The notes below the pieces were generated by a model. It ran no database searches and had not been told where the DNA came from. It saw nothing but the letters and a program-made list of their open reading frames with translations. From Spirochaetaceae bacterium (GTDB lineage: Bacteria > Spirochaetota > Spirochaetia > Treponematales > Breznakiellaceae): a DNA stretch of 22,853 nt. Each line of letters opens with the position of its first letter. The stretch's first letter is position 1. Location of the stretch: contig JAIRMO010000187.1 in NCBI GenBank assembly GCA_031258625.1, positions 1 through 22,853 on the forward strand. Direction: 5' to 3'. This document shows, piece by piece, positions 15,009 through 22,520 of the stretch. Both the position numbers and the translations under genes were made by a program.

Positions 15009-15881
15009 TCATTCAATCATAGTTCCAATGCCCTCATCGGTAAACAACTCGATGAGCAGGGCATGGGGAAGGCGTCCGTCGATGATATGGGCCTTTTTGA
15101 CCCCCCCTTCCAGGGCGAGGCCGCAACATTCGGCCTTGGGGATCATCCCCTTATTCACTACCCCCTGTTGGGTAAGGTCATCCAGCTCGGCCTTGGTAAG
15201 GGCCTTGATCAACGAATCCGGGTCCTCCACATCCCGGAGTATACCCTGCACGTCGGTCATCAGGATGAGTTTTTCCGCCCCCAGGGCCGCGGCGATCTTG
15301 GCGGCGGCGGTATCGGCGTTCACGTTGAGGGCATGCCCCGCGTCTTCCCCAATCCCCAGGGCCACCGAGGAGATCACCGGGACGGCCCCCGAATCCAGGA
15401 TGGCGTTTAACACCGAAGTTTCCACCGCCTCAATTTCCCCGACCAGGCCCAGATCCTCCCCGGTGATCCGCCTGGCCTGGAGCAGGGCCCCGTCGATACC
15501 GCACAGGCCCAGGGCCTTGCCCCCGGCCTGCTGGATGAGGGAAGTGATATCCTTATTCACCTTACCGCACAGAACCATCTGCACGACTTCCATGGTCTCC
15601 TCATCGGTATACCGCAGCCCCCGGACAAAACGGCTTTCCTTGCCCATGGCGGAAAGCATCACCCCGATCTCCGGGCCGCCCCCGTGGACCAGCACCACCC
15701 GGATACCCACGCAGGCCATGAGGATCACGTCCTGGATCACCGCCGCCTTGAGGGACCCGTTGATCATGGCGTTTCCCCCGTATTTAACCACCATGGTCTT
15801 GCCCCGGTACCGCTGAATATAGGGCAGCGCGTGGATCAGGACCGCCGCCCGGTCGTTATTCGAAACCATCATATCCTTCAT
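15009..15881 (-). CDS. argB: acetylglutamate kinase
   Basis: This 290-residue amino-acid kinase phosphorylates N-acetylglutamate. The lysine of VVKYGGNAM, the glycine-rich VHGGGPEI, and NVNADTAAAKIA with LILMTDV mark the substrate and ATP sites. The N-terminal helix, VLIHALPYIQRYRGK, is the element that distinguishes arginine-inhibited hexameric kinases from the insensitive dimeric type. This fits the presence of argJ, because in the cyclic pathway ArgB is normally the feedback-controlled step. ATG at 15,881 follows the argJ stop by 33 bases; an alternative ATG lies three codons in. Its end nearly touches the argD start. Confidence 0.95.
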   Translation of the reverse strand: MKDMMVSNNDRAAVLIHALPYIQRYRGKTMVVKYGGNAMINGSLKAAVIQDVILMACVGIRVVLVHGGGPEIGVMLSAMGKESRFVRGLRYTDEETMEVVQMVLCGKVNKDITSLIQQAGGKALGLCGIDGALLQARRITGEDLGLVGEIEAVETSVLNAILDSGAVPVISSVALGIGEDAGHALNVNADTAAAKIAAALGAEKLILMTDVQGILRDVEDPDSLIKALTKAELDDLTQQGVVNKGMIPKAECCGLALEGGVKKAHIIDGRLPHALLIELFTDEGIGTMIE

Positions 15882-15914
15882 TTTATTTCCCCATCCTTAT
15901 TGTCCCGCCAATTC

Positions 15915-17177
15915 CTAGGAACGGTAATCGCCGTTTATCCTGACATACTCATAGGTAAGATCGCAGCCCCAGGCCACGGCCTCTCCGGGACCGAGGTTGA
16001 GGGGATCCGGCAGCGCCCTGTTTTCTTCCCCCCCGGCCAGGTCCACGAGGATCCAGATTTCCTCTTCCGAAAGGATCCCCTTGGCCTCGTCTTCGGAAAA
16101 GGGGACCGCCGCCCCTTGCCGGCATACCAAAAGGGAACCCCGGCGGCCGGCGAAACGGACTTCCACGGTATTCGGGTCAAAGGGAACCCCGGCGTAACCC
16201 AGGGCGCAGAGTACCCGGCCCCAGTTGGCGTCGGCGCCGAAACAGGCGGCCTTGACCAGATTTGAGGCGGCCACGGATTTTGCCAGGGCCTCCGCGGCAG
16301 CCTCATCCGCCGCGCCCCGGACCGCCACGTTCAGCAGTTTGCCGGCCCCTTCCCCGTCCCGGGCCATGGCCCGGGCAAGGTACACACAGAGGGACTCCAG
16401 GGCCTTTTGGAAGGCCTCAAACTCCACCCCTCCGGCATCGATCAAGGGATTCCCCGCTTCGCCGTTGGCCATAACCAGAACCATGTCATTGGTAGAGGTG
16501 TCCCCGTCCACGGTAAGGCGGTTAAAGGAACGTTTTACCCCGTGCCGGAGGGCCCGATCCAGGAGGGGCCCGGAGACGGCGGCGTCGGTGGTAATAAAAC
16601 AGAGCATGGTGGCCATATTGGGGTGGATCATCCCCGAACCCTTGACCATAGCCCCCAACCGGACCGGAAGGCCCCGAATCTCTATTTCCAGGGAAATCTC
16701 CTTTTTCCGGGTGTCGGTGGTCATGATCCCCTCCAGGGCGGCGTCGTGACCCGCCTTATCCCCCCGCAGGGACCGGACCAGGCGGTCCATACCGGCTTCA
16801 ATAACCGCAAGGGGCAGGGGTACTCCGATGACTCCGGTGGAAGCCACCGCCGCCTCCCCGGGCGCTATGGCGAGCTTTTCCGCGGCCAGGTCCGCCATAC
16901 GCCGGGCCGCGGCCAGCCCGGCTTCCCCGGTACAGGCGTTGGCGTTTCCTGAATTGGCGATCACCGCCCGGCAGTTCCCCCGGGCCAGGCGCTCCCGGCT
17001 GACCAGGACGCTGGCGGCCTGGACCCGGTTTGTGGTAAACACCGCCGCCGAAGTACAGGGCTTTTCCGAACAGATCAGGGCCAGATCCCGTTTGGGGGAC
17101 GAAGCCTTGATGCCGGCCCGGATACCCCCGGCCCGGAACCCCCGGGGGGCGCATACCCCCCCCGCTATCTCTTTCAC
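15915..17177 (-). CDS. argJ: ornithine acetyltransferase/N-acetylglutamate synthase
   Basis: This 420-residue protein transfers the acetyl group from N-acetylornithine to glutamate, recycling it. It is made as a proenzyme cleaved before the nucleophilic Thr in MIHPNMATML (T190), which is intact, giving alpha and beta chains. Other conserved parts are ANSGNANACTG and the segment TVDGDTSTNDM. Whether it also uses acetyl-CoA for N-acetylglutamate synthesis (bifunctional form) cannot be told from sequence, but no argA is seen here. The start is GTG at 17,177, supported by a long purine-rich GGGAGGGG just upstream. It follows argC by 48 bases in the same operon. Confidence 0.95.
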   Translation of the reverse strand: MKEIAGGVCAPRGFRAGGIRAGIKASSPKRDLALICSEKPCTSAAVFTTNRVQAASVLVSRERLARGNCRAVIANSGNANACTGEAGLAAARRMADLAAEKLAIAPGEAAVASTGVIGVPLPLAVIEAGMDRLVRSLRGDKAGHDAALEGIMTTDTRKKEISLEIEIRGLPVRLGAMVKGSGMIHPNMATMLCFITTDAAVSGPLLDRALRHGVKRSFNRLTVDGDTSTNDMVLVMANGEAGNPLIDAGGVEFEAFQKALESLCVYLARAMARDGEGAGKLLNVAVRGAADEAAAEALAKSVAASNLVKAACFGADANWGRVLCALGYAGVPFDPNTVEVRFAGRRGSLLVCRQGAAVPFSEDEAKGILSEEEIWILVDLAGGEENRALPDPLNLGPGEAVAWGCDLTYEYVRINGDYRS

Positions 17178-17225
17178 TACTCCCCTCCCCTTCCGTATTC
17201 GTTATCCATGCCGCGTCCTCCGGAT

Positions 17226-18332
17226 TTAAAACAACGAAGGAATCGCGGTAAGCCCCGCGGTTTCGTCAAATCCAAAGACCACATTCATATTCTGAACGGC
17301 CTGCCCGGCGGCGCCCTTAACCATATTGTCAATGGCGCTGAGGACGATCAGGGTGGTACCCGCCTGGTCCAGGTGTACCGAAATATCGCAGTAATTGGAC
17401 TGCCGCACCCGGTTGGATGCGGCGGCTGTCCCGGGGGGAAGCAGCCGGATAAAGGGCTCGTCCCGGTAAAACGCCGCGTAAAGCTCCCGAATTTTTCCGG
17501 TTTTTTCCTCAATTTCCCCGCCGGGGGGACGGGGCGCGCCGGAGACGGCCCGGGATCGCCAGGACTCCGCCAGGGGGATATAGCTGGTACTGAGGATGCC
17601 CCGGTTCATGGGGGCCAGGTGGGGGGTAAAGATCAAAGCCGGGGCGTTTCCCCCGGCCATGGCGGCAAAATTCCGGCTTATTTCCGGGGTATGCCGATGG
17701 CTCCCCACCTTGTAGGGGATCACCGCGTCGGCACATTCGGGGTAATGGAAGGCCCGGCCCGGCTCCCGGCCCCCTCCGGTTATCCCGGAGGCGGCGTCCA
17801 CGATTACCGTCCCCGGCCCGCCCAGACCCTGGGCCAGGGCGGGGAAGACCCCCAGGGACGCCGCGGTGGGATAACAGCCGGGGTTCCCGATGATCACCCG
17901 TCCCCCGGCGGCAAGGTCCTTTATTTTCCGCCGGTTGAGTTCCGGCAGGCCGTATACGGCGGCGGATCGCAGCTCGGGATACTTATAGGGCTTGCCGTAC
18001 CAGGCGGTATAAGTTTCCTCATCCTCCCCAAAACGAAAATCCGCGGACAGGTCGATAAAGGGGATCCCCTTTTCCATACAAAATTTTCCGTAATCCTCCC
18101 CTACCCCATGGGGCAGGGCCGAAAAAACCACTCCGGAATTTTTAATCACCCCTTCCGCCGTATCCAGGGCAGCGGAAACGCCCTTTAAAAAATTGGGGTA
18201 TACCGCCTCAATCCGGTCCCCTTCATAACTCACCGAAGAAAGGGAAAGCCCCTTAACCTCGGGATGTCCCGATAAAAGCCGGACTAATTCCGCCCCCGCG
18301 TATCCGGTGGCGCCAATAACTCCCGCGATCAT
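17226..18332 (-). CDS. argC: N-acetyl-gamma-glutamyl-phosphate reductase
   Basis: This 368-residue NADPH-dependent enzyme reduces the ArgB product to the semialdehyde. It opens with the dinucleotide-binding MIAGVIGATGYAGAELVRLL, and the catalytic Cys is C153 in IGNPGCYPTAA. GSHRHTPEI carries a conserved His. It is a little longer than usual because of an insertion around residues 240-275 (region SRAVSGAPRPPGGEIEE). ATG at 18,332 follows GAGG at eight bases. It is the first gene of argC-J-B-D, preceded by a leader of more than 200 bases with strong secondary structure. Confidence 0.95.
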   Translation of the reverse strand: MIAGVIGATGYAGAELVRLLSGHPEVKGLSLSSVSYEGDRIEAVYPNFLKGVSAALDTAEGVIKNSGVVFSALPHGVGEDYGKFCMEKGIPFIDLSADFRFGEDEETYTAWYGKPYKYPELRSAAVYGLPELNRRKIKDLAAGGRVIIGNPGCYPTAASLGVFPALAQGLGGPGTVIVDAASGITGGGREPGRAFHYPECADAVIPYKVGSHRHTPEISRNFAAMAGGNAPALIFTPHLAPMNRGILSTSYIPLAESWRSRAVSGAPRPPGGEIEEKTGKIRELYAAFYRDEPFIRLLPPGTAAASNRVRQSNYCDISVHLDQAGTTLIVLSAIDNMVKGAAGQAVQNMNVVFGFDETAGLTAIPSLF

Positions 18333-18368
18333 ATCTTAAACCTCATCTTTACTTTAATTTTTATAGAA

Positions 18369-18422
18369 AATCGGCCGTTAAAAGGGAATATCCCTCGGCA
18401 GCCTTATAAAGAAAGGCCGATT
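18369..18422 (-). promoter_or_regulatory. structured leader element before argC, possible attenuator
   Basis: On the minus strand AATCGGCC (18,415-18,422) pairs with GGCCGATT (18,369-18,376). The enclosed 38 bases contain a further hairpin, AGGGA/TCCCT. The closing arm is followed by TTTTCTAT, a short U-rich tract, 37 bases before the argC start. This arrangement could be an attenuator, a processing site, or part of a larger RNA element. No leader peptide with Arg codons is evident. Confidence 0.4.
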
Positions 18423-18544
18423 AACAGGACGCCAACCGGTACTTCCTCCCTTACACGAGACGGGTACCGGCGGTACGGAGGCGGGATACATAATAACCGG
18501 CAAGAAAAAAAGCCGGCCGGCGGGAAATAGAAAAACCACCCTGC

Positions 18545-18599
18545 TGAATGTGCTGTTTATTCATATTTATAAAATCACATAAATATTTATCTTTGTCAA
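18545..18599 (-). promoter_or_regulatory. candidate argC promoter with ArgR-like inverted repeat
   Basis: On the minus strand a perfect TTGACA lies at 18,594-18,599. The best -10-like box, TATAAA at 18,566-18,571, is 22 bases away, which is too long; a poor GATTTT sits at 17 bases. Just downstream, TGAAT and ATTCA (18,545-18,563) form an inverted repeat with a nine-base spacer, which resembles two ArgR half-sites although the spacing differs from the usual ARG box. If real, ArgR would block initiation of the arginine operon. Confidence 0.35.
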
Positions 18600-18610
18600 C
18601 GGAGGCCGTC

Positions 18611-18628
18611 CCAAAACATCGATTTTGG
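18611..18628. repeat. short palindrome CCAAAA/TTTTGG
   Basis: CCAAAA and TTTTGG flank a six-base loop in the intergenic region between argC and the small Cys-rich protein gene. It is another copy of the TTTTGG(A)AC palindrome core seen elsewhere in the window. Confidence 0.35.
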
Positions 18629-18683
18629 AACCAATGGATTTGTAATTTTTATACAAATTTTGCCTTGAATTTGCCAAAATCCC

Positions 18684-18712
18684 TTGACTAATTATCAATA
18701 TTTTGGAATATT
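18684..18712 (+). promoter_or_regulatory. candidate promoter of the small Cys-rich protein gene
   Basis: TTGACT and AATATT are separated by 17 bases. Transcription from here would give a leader of about 110 bases that contains the palindrome pair GTTTCAAAA/TTTTGAAAC. Confidence 0.4.
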
Positions 18713-18733
18713 TATTCATTCTGTGGGGGGATT

Positions 18734-18792
18734 GTTTCAAAATAAGGCTGTTTTTATGGAACCAAAGGTCCGCACTGACCGGGTTTTGAAAC
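18734..18792 (+). repeat. palindromic pair GTTTCAAAA/TTTTGAAAC in a leader
   Basis: Nine-base arms at 18,734-18,742 and 18,784-18,792 are separated by 41 bases, just before the small Cys-rich gene. The arms match those of the palindrome after thiI (8,844-8,872). Pairing in mRNA would form a long hairpin upstream of the ribosome-binding site. Confidence 0.4.
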
Positions 18793-18827
18793 CGGCCCTC
18801 AATAGGGTAAATAAGGTGGGTAAAATT

Positions 18828-19202
18828 ATGATTCAAACAGTTGAATTGGAAGCGCAAAAAACGAGGATCTTGCAGCCCGTAATTAGCGAAGATGCCACAG
18901 AGGAATTCCACAGCGGAAAAATATACTGCGCCAATTGTATTCATTGTAAACTGATCCCCGCAAAACCCGACCGGGAGGAACGGTACGTCCTCCGCATCCG
19001 CTGTGCGGCCGGAAAATGGAAAAAAAAGCTTGGCCAGGAAAAAATGTACAAATATTGTACCATTACCCGCCGTTATCTGGATAGTTGTGATGCCTATGAG
19101 GAAATGGGAGACACCCGGGAATTCATCCGGGACCTCCGAAAAAATCTTCCTAACCGGGACGAAGTTTTCACCCTCCTTGAGGATAAGGATGAAAACGATT
19201 AG
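18828..19202 (+). CDS. small Cys-rich protein of unknown function
   Basis: This 124-residue soluble protein is not recognised. It has six cysteines: C34, C37 and C40 in YCANCIHCKL (CxxCxxC), then C59 (IRCAAGKW), C77 (KYCTIT) and C87 (DSCDAY). This spacing suggests a metal or iron-sulfur binding site. The middle is strongly basic (KWKKKLGQEKMYK) and the C-terminus is acidic. I chose the ATG at 18,828 because AAGGTGG lies eight bases upstream; the frame is open further, to 18,684, but that part overlaps the promoter-like sequence. It stands alone, divergent from the arginine operon. Nucleic-acid or metal binding is a guess from composition. Confidence 0.7.
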   Translation: MIQTVELEAQKTRILQPVISEDATEEFHSGKIYCANCIHCKLIPAKPDREERYVLRIRCAAGKWKKKLGQEKMYKYCTITRRYLDSCDAYEEMGDTREFIRDLRKNLPNRDEVFTLLEDKDEND

Positions 19203-19428
19203 TGCCCCGACACGATTAAACCTATGGATGTGGGCGCATCCGGCCCCAGCGCGCCTTCGGTTCGCTGGGGCCGGACCGGGCTATCCGCTCTAATGAGGTT
19301 TTGACAGGTTCCCTGTCAAAACCTCATTCCGCTCCTATCCCTTGCGCGTTGCTCAGGCGGCTATTGTTGCCAGGCAACTATTGTTGCCAGATATCCGTAG
19401 TTTATTCGGGAGTCCGGTTTTATACCCC
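19203..19428. repeat. intergenic palindromic element with two long perfect stems and a direct repeat
   Basis: This non-coding stretch holds three structures: a 12-base GC-rich inverted repeat (19,240-19,251 with 19,263-19,274, 11-base loop), a 17-base perfect inverted repeat with a three-base loop (19,292-19,308 with 19,312-19,328), and a 13-base direct repeat CTATTGTTGCCAG (19,361-19,373 and 19,378-19,390). The stem bases are flanked by CTATCCGCTC and CCGCTCCTATCC, which themselves look related. No U-tract follows either stem. It resembles repeated intergenic palindromic elements found in many host-associated bacteria; a mobile repeat or structured RNA is possible. Confidence 0.6.
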
Positions 19429-19457
19429 TTGTTTTTGCCGCGCTACTGTAGTATAAC
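19429..19457 (+). promoter_or_regulatory. promoter of the small lipoprotein gene
   Basis: TTGTTT and TATAAC are 17 bases apart, and the ATG follows only seven bases after the -10 box. The transcript would start at or next to the start codon, which would make it almost leaderless, unless the promoter lies further upstream. Confidence 0.45.
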
Positions 19458-19463
19458 GGGGGT

Positions 19464-19850
19464 ATGTACAGAATTAAGTATACGGCGCTTGTTTTGATCG
19501 GTTTGTGGCTTTTTTCCTGTGTTTCCGAACCCGGGGGCATTCCCGAAGGGTTAAGCCCCGCGCAATTGATTCAACGCGGGCAGGAGGCATCGGATGAGAA
19601 TAAATTTGACGAGGCCTTAACATATTATACGGTTCTTTTGCAAAAGTATCCTGAAAATATGGAAATTGTGTGCGCGGCGGAATATGAGATTGCCTTTATC
19701 CACTATAAACAAAAAAAGTATAACCAGGCCAGGACCGAATTTAACGCCCTGTTGGCCCGGTACGATACCCCTGATGAGGAGTTGCTGCCCGCACAGTTTA
19801 AAATATTATCCCAAATTGTCCTTGCAAAACTGGACCCATCAATCCAATAG
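19464..19850 (+). CDS. small TPR-like lipoprotein
   Basis: This 128-residue protein starts with a basic and hydrophobic signal and a relaxed spirochaetal-type lipobox, LFSC, with lipidated Cys at 19. Residues from about 35 to 100 form helical repeats of TPR type: GQEASDENKFDEALTYYTVL, then YEIAFIHYKQKKYNQARTEF. This is the arrangement of outer-membrane assembly helpers such as BamD or YbgF, but the protein is too short to be BamD. It is probably a membrane-anchored adaptor. It ends nine bases before the DMT-family transporter gene, so the two are likely co-transcribed. The ATG has only GGGGG close upstream. Confidence 0.75.
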   Translation: MYRIKYTALVLIGLWLFSCVSEPGGIPEGLSPAQLIQRGQEASDENKFDEALTYYTVLLQKYPENMEIVCAAEYEIAFIHYKQKKYNQARTEFNALLARYDTPDEELLPAQFKILSQIVLAKLDPSIQ

Positions 19851-19859
19851 AATAACCCC

Positions 19860-20876
19860 ATGAATAAACAGGCCCTCAGAGCGGATTTGCTTTTATTATT
19901 AACATCCTGTATCTGGGGCTTCGGCTTTGTAGCCCAGCGATCGGGAATGGAATACGTGGGGCCCTTTACCTTTAACGGCATACGGTTTATTTTAGGAAGC
20001 CTTTCCCTCCTCCCCCTTATCCTGTTTATAGGGCGGAAAAAGGGACCGGTCTTGAAACAGGCCCCGGGCTCCCTTGTTTTGTCGTCTCTCCTGGCAGGGG
20101 GGTGTCTTTTCATCGCGGTAACCTTCCAGCAGGGGGGGATCATGTTTACCACCGCGGGAAACGCGGGGTTCATCACCGGCCTGTATGTGGTATTAGTTCC
20201 CATTCTGGGTGTTTTTTTAGGGAGAAAGACCGGACTCCCCACCTGGATAGGCGCGGGATGTACCCTGACCGGACTCTATTTTCTCAGCGCCGCGGGGCAC
20301 CTGGAATCCATTAATCCCGGGGATATTATCACCGCCATAGGCGCCTTTTTCTGGGCCCTTCATGTACTGCTTATTGACCGGCTGGTAAAAAACACGGATC
20401 CCCTCATGCTTTCTTCGGGGCAATTCGCCTGGTGCGGCCTTTTTTCGCTTATCACCGCCCTGGGGGCGGAACCTTTTTTGGGGGACTGGGTAGAAGCGTT
20501 AAATCCGGCCCTGCGTTCTTCGGGGCTTTTTTCCTGGTACAGCTTTCCCGAATTGTTAACCGGCATCGGTTCCGGCGCTTTTTCCGGGACATTTCTGCTG
20601 GACAGCCTTATCCCCATACTCTACGGAGGCCTCGCCTCGGTGGGTATTGCCTACACCCTCCAGGTAGTGGCCCAACAGTACGCGCCTCCGGCCCACGCGA
20701 CCATCATCCTCTGCCTGGAAGGGTGTTTTGCCGCTATCGGGGGGATTTTGCTCCTGGGGGAACCCCTGGGCGCCTGGACCCTCCTGGGGTTTTGCCTCAT
20801 GCTCTCCGGAATGCTCGTCACCCAGTGGGAGGTTATCGCCGGCGGTTTCGGCGGAAAGGATGCGGGAAACGGCTAA
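19860..20876 (+). CDS. EamA/DMT-family transporter
   Basis: This 338-residue inner-membrane protein has ten hydrophobic helices in two EamA repeats (about 8-146 and 158-325). The first repeat opens with LLLLLTSCIWGFGFVAQRSG, the second with DIITAIGAFFWALHVLLIDR, and the usual late motif ATIILCLEGCFAAIGGILLLGE is present. DMT proteins export amino acids or metabolites or import nucleotide sugars; the substrate is not readable here. The start has no clear ribosome-binding site, but it follows the lipoprotein gene by nine bases and coupling is probable. Its 3' end overlaps the SfsA-DUF123 gene by 17 bases. Confidence 0.9.
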   Translation: MNKQALRADLLLLLTSCIWGFGFVAQRSGMEYVGPFTFNGIRFILGSLSLLPLILFIGRKKGPVLKQAPGSLVLSSLLAGGCLFIAVTFQQGGIMFTTAGNAGFITGLYVVLVPILGVFLGRKTGLPTWIGAGCTLTGLYFLSAAGHLESINPGDIITAIGAFFWALHVLLIDRLVKNTDPLMLSSGQFAWCGLFSLITALGAEPFLGDWVEALNPALRSSGLFSWYSFPELLTGIGSGAFSGTFLLDSLIPILYGGLASVGIAYTLQVVAQQYAPPAHATIILCLEGCFAAIGGILLLGEPLGAWTLLGFCLMLSGMLVTQWEVIAGGFGGKDAGNG

Positions 20877-22080
20877 GATACCCCCGGGAGACGGTACGGT
20901 ACGGCTCTTTACCAACCACCGGGAAGCCCTATTTGTCAAGCGGCCCAACCGCTTCCTTATCATCGCCCGGGACGGGGACGAAGAAATTGCCTGCCACTGC
21001 CCTAATCCGGGGCGGCTCATCGAATTTGTTTTTCCCGGTTCAAAACTCATCCTGGAACGGAGAGCGCCCTTTTCCCCGGGCCCGGGGAGGGCAAAATCTC
21101 CCAAGGCCAAAACCGGCTGGACCGCCGTGGGGATCCATTACCGGGACGGGATAGTCCCGCTCTTTTCCTCCCGGGCAAATAAGGCCGCGGAGACCCTGAT
21201 CCTTAAAAAAATAATCCCCGGCCTCCGGGAAATCCATGGGGAATTTACCTTGGGAGCGTCCCGGTTCGATTTTCTCTGCATCGACGGGAAGGGAAACCGG
21301 CACCTGGTGGAAGTAAAGGCCTGTTCCCTCATCGAATACGGGGTAGCCATGTTCCCCGACGCCCCCAGCGGCCGGGCGCTGAAACACCTGGAGGAGCTGG
21401 CGGCCCTATGGGCCGAGGGGTATACCTGCCATGTGCTTTTTGTCATTGTCCACGGGAAAGCCCGGGTTTTTATCCCAAACATCCACACCGACCCCGCCTT
21501 TGCCGCTGCCTTGAGCCGTTACGGCAATACCGGGGACAAATCGGGGGTGAGGATCCACGCCGCCCTGCTTTGCTGTGACCGGGAGGGAAGGGCGGCATTG
21601 ACATCGGCCTCAGTACCGGTAGATCTTTCCCATGGGGAACTGGCGGAAAGCAATCGGGGGAATTACCTCATCCTCCTTAAAATCCCCATATCCACGGAAA
21701 TTATTACCGGAGCCTTGGGCCCCCGGCTTTATGCCCCGGGCTGGTATGTTTACGCCGGTTCCGCCCGGAAAAACCTGTCCGCCCGGGTAAACCGGCATCT
21801 GCGAAAAAACCGAAAACAAAAACACTGGCACCTTGATTACCTTACCCCCCAGGCGGAAACCATCAAGGCCCTGCCGATCCGCTCCTACCGCAACCTGGAA
21901 TGTTCTTTGGCAAAGGCCCTGGACGATCTGGGGGGAACAGCCATCCCCGGATTCGGCTGTTCCGACTGCCGCTGCAAGAGCCATCTCTTTTATTTTACGG
22001 ATCCCCCCATGGGAAACCGGGCCTTTGTGGACCTGCTGCTCAAATTCCGGCATGAAACGGGTTTACAAAGGGAAGGCTGA
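20860..22080 (+). CDS. sfsA: SfsA nuclease fused to a DUF123 (GIY-YIG-like) domain
   Basis: This 406-residue protein joins two domains. Residues about 14-255 are SfsA, a DNA/RNA-binding protein with a PD-(D/E)XK nuclease core; SRFDFLC (D137) and HLVEVKACS (E151, K153) carry the catalytic residues. Residues about 268-385 are a DUF123 domain related to GIY-YIG nucleases, with GNYLILLKIP, GWYVYAGSARKNLSARVNRH, and KHWHLDYLTP; the later CSDCRCKSHLF carries three Cys. Most SfsA proteins are about 235 residues and have no such extension. I chose the ATG at 20,860 because the family begins shortly after it; the frame is open to 20,728, but that part lies inside the transporter gene. It is likely a two-headed nuclease of unknown target. 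Confidence 0.88.
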   Translation: MRETAKIPPGDGTVRLFTNHREALFVKRPNRFLIIARDGDEEIACHCPNPGRLIEFVFPGSKLILERRAPFSPGPGRAKSPKAKTGWTAVGIHYRDGIVPLFSSRANKAAETLILKKIIPGLREIHGEFTLGASRFDFLCIDGKGNRHLVEVKACSLIEYGVAMFPDAPSGRALKHLEELAALWAEGYTCHVLFVIVHGKARVFIPNIHTDPAFAAALSRYGNTGDKSGVRIHAALLCCDREGRAALTSASVPVDLSHGELAESNRGNYLILLKIPISTEIITGALGPRLYAPGWYVYAGSARKNLSARVNRHLRKNRKQKHWHLDYLTPQAETIKALPIRSYRNLECSLAKALDDLGGTAIPGFGCSDCRCKSHLFYFTDPPMGNRAFVDLLLKFRHETGLQREG

Positions 22081-22099
22081 TCTACCGCAACAAGGCTTT

Positions 22100-22300
22100 T
22101 TATACCACCTCGTAACCGGCCTCAACTACCGCGGCTTTCATCGCTTCCAAGGTTACCTTATCCTCATGGTCCACTACCGCGTTTTTCTCCTTGAGGCTCA
22201 CCGCGGCATTTTTTACCCCCGATATCTCTTTTAGAGCATCGCTTACATGCCGCACACAGTGATCACAGGACATTCCTTCTATGTTCAGCGTCGTTTTCAT
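22100..22300 (-). CDS. small heavy-metal-associated domain protein (CopZ-like)
   Basis: This 66-residue protein is a single HMA domain with the metal-binding loop GMSCDHC (C12 and C15) and the expected beta-alpha-beta-beta-alpha-beta pattern (MKTTLNIEG through to EAGYEVV). Such proteins carry Cu(I) or another soft metal to P-type ATPases. No copper ATPase or regulator is nearby, so its partner is elsewhere. ATG at 22,300 has AAGGAG five bases upstream; the frame is open much further, but that part would run into the 5S rRNA gene. It lies about 40 bases downstream of the 5S gene, on the same strand. Confidence 0.88.
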   Translation of the reverse strand: MKTTLNIEGMSCDHCVRHVSDALKEISGVKNAAVSLKEKNAVVDHEDKVTLEAMKAAVVEAGYEVV

Positions 22301-22333
22301 ATAAACTCCTTCTAACGCATACCTTTCCCCAAT

Positions 22334-22340
22334 AAAAAAA
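22334..22340 (-). terminator. U-tract after the 5S rRNA gene
   Basis: A run of seven T residues follows the 5S rRNA 3' end on the minus strand. The closing 5S stem directly before it may serve as the hairpin of a terminator for the rRNA operon. Confidence 0.45.
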
Positions 22341-22458
22341 GCCTGGCAATGACCTACTTTCCCACCGCTTCGAGCGGCAGTATCATCGGCGTAAGAGGGC
22401 TTGACTTCCGTGTTCGGAATGGGAACGGGTATAACACCTCCACCATAATCACCAGGCA
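22341..22458 (-). rRNA. rrf: 5S ribosomal RNA
   Basis: On the minus strand the sequence starts TGCCTGGTGATTATGG and ends CATTGCCAGGC; the ends pair as the terminal helix. The universally conserved central part, CCCGTTCCCATTCCGAACAC, is present, and the length (about 118 bases) is normal. The 23S gene precedes it by about 60 bases with no tRNA between them. Ends are accurate to a base or two. Confidence 0.96.
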
Positions 22459-22520
22459 ATTAATTACCATACAAACCAGGGGATACGACGTATCAAAAGG
22501 GCAGCGCAACAAGAACGATA

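Noticed and set aside
18423..18545. T-box riboswitch before argC
   Set aside because: An AGGGTGG-like string occurs, but it is followed by TTTTTC and not by ACCGCG, and it lies at the wrong end of the leader.
19240..19328. Integron attC site
   Set aside because: The stems are perfectly paired without the extrahelical bases and without the GTTRRRY/RYYYAAC core sites, and no integrase is nearby.
19361..19390. CRISPR array
   Set aside because: Only two 13-base repeats with a four-base gap; no spacers and no cas genes.
22459..22520. tRNA gene between 23S and 5S rRNA
   Set aside because: The roughly 60-base spacer has no cloverleaf or tRNA-conserved sequence and is too short.
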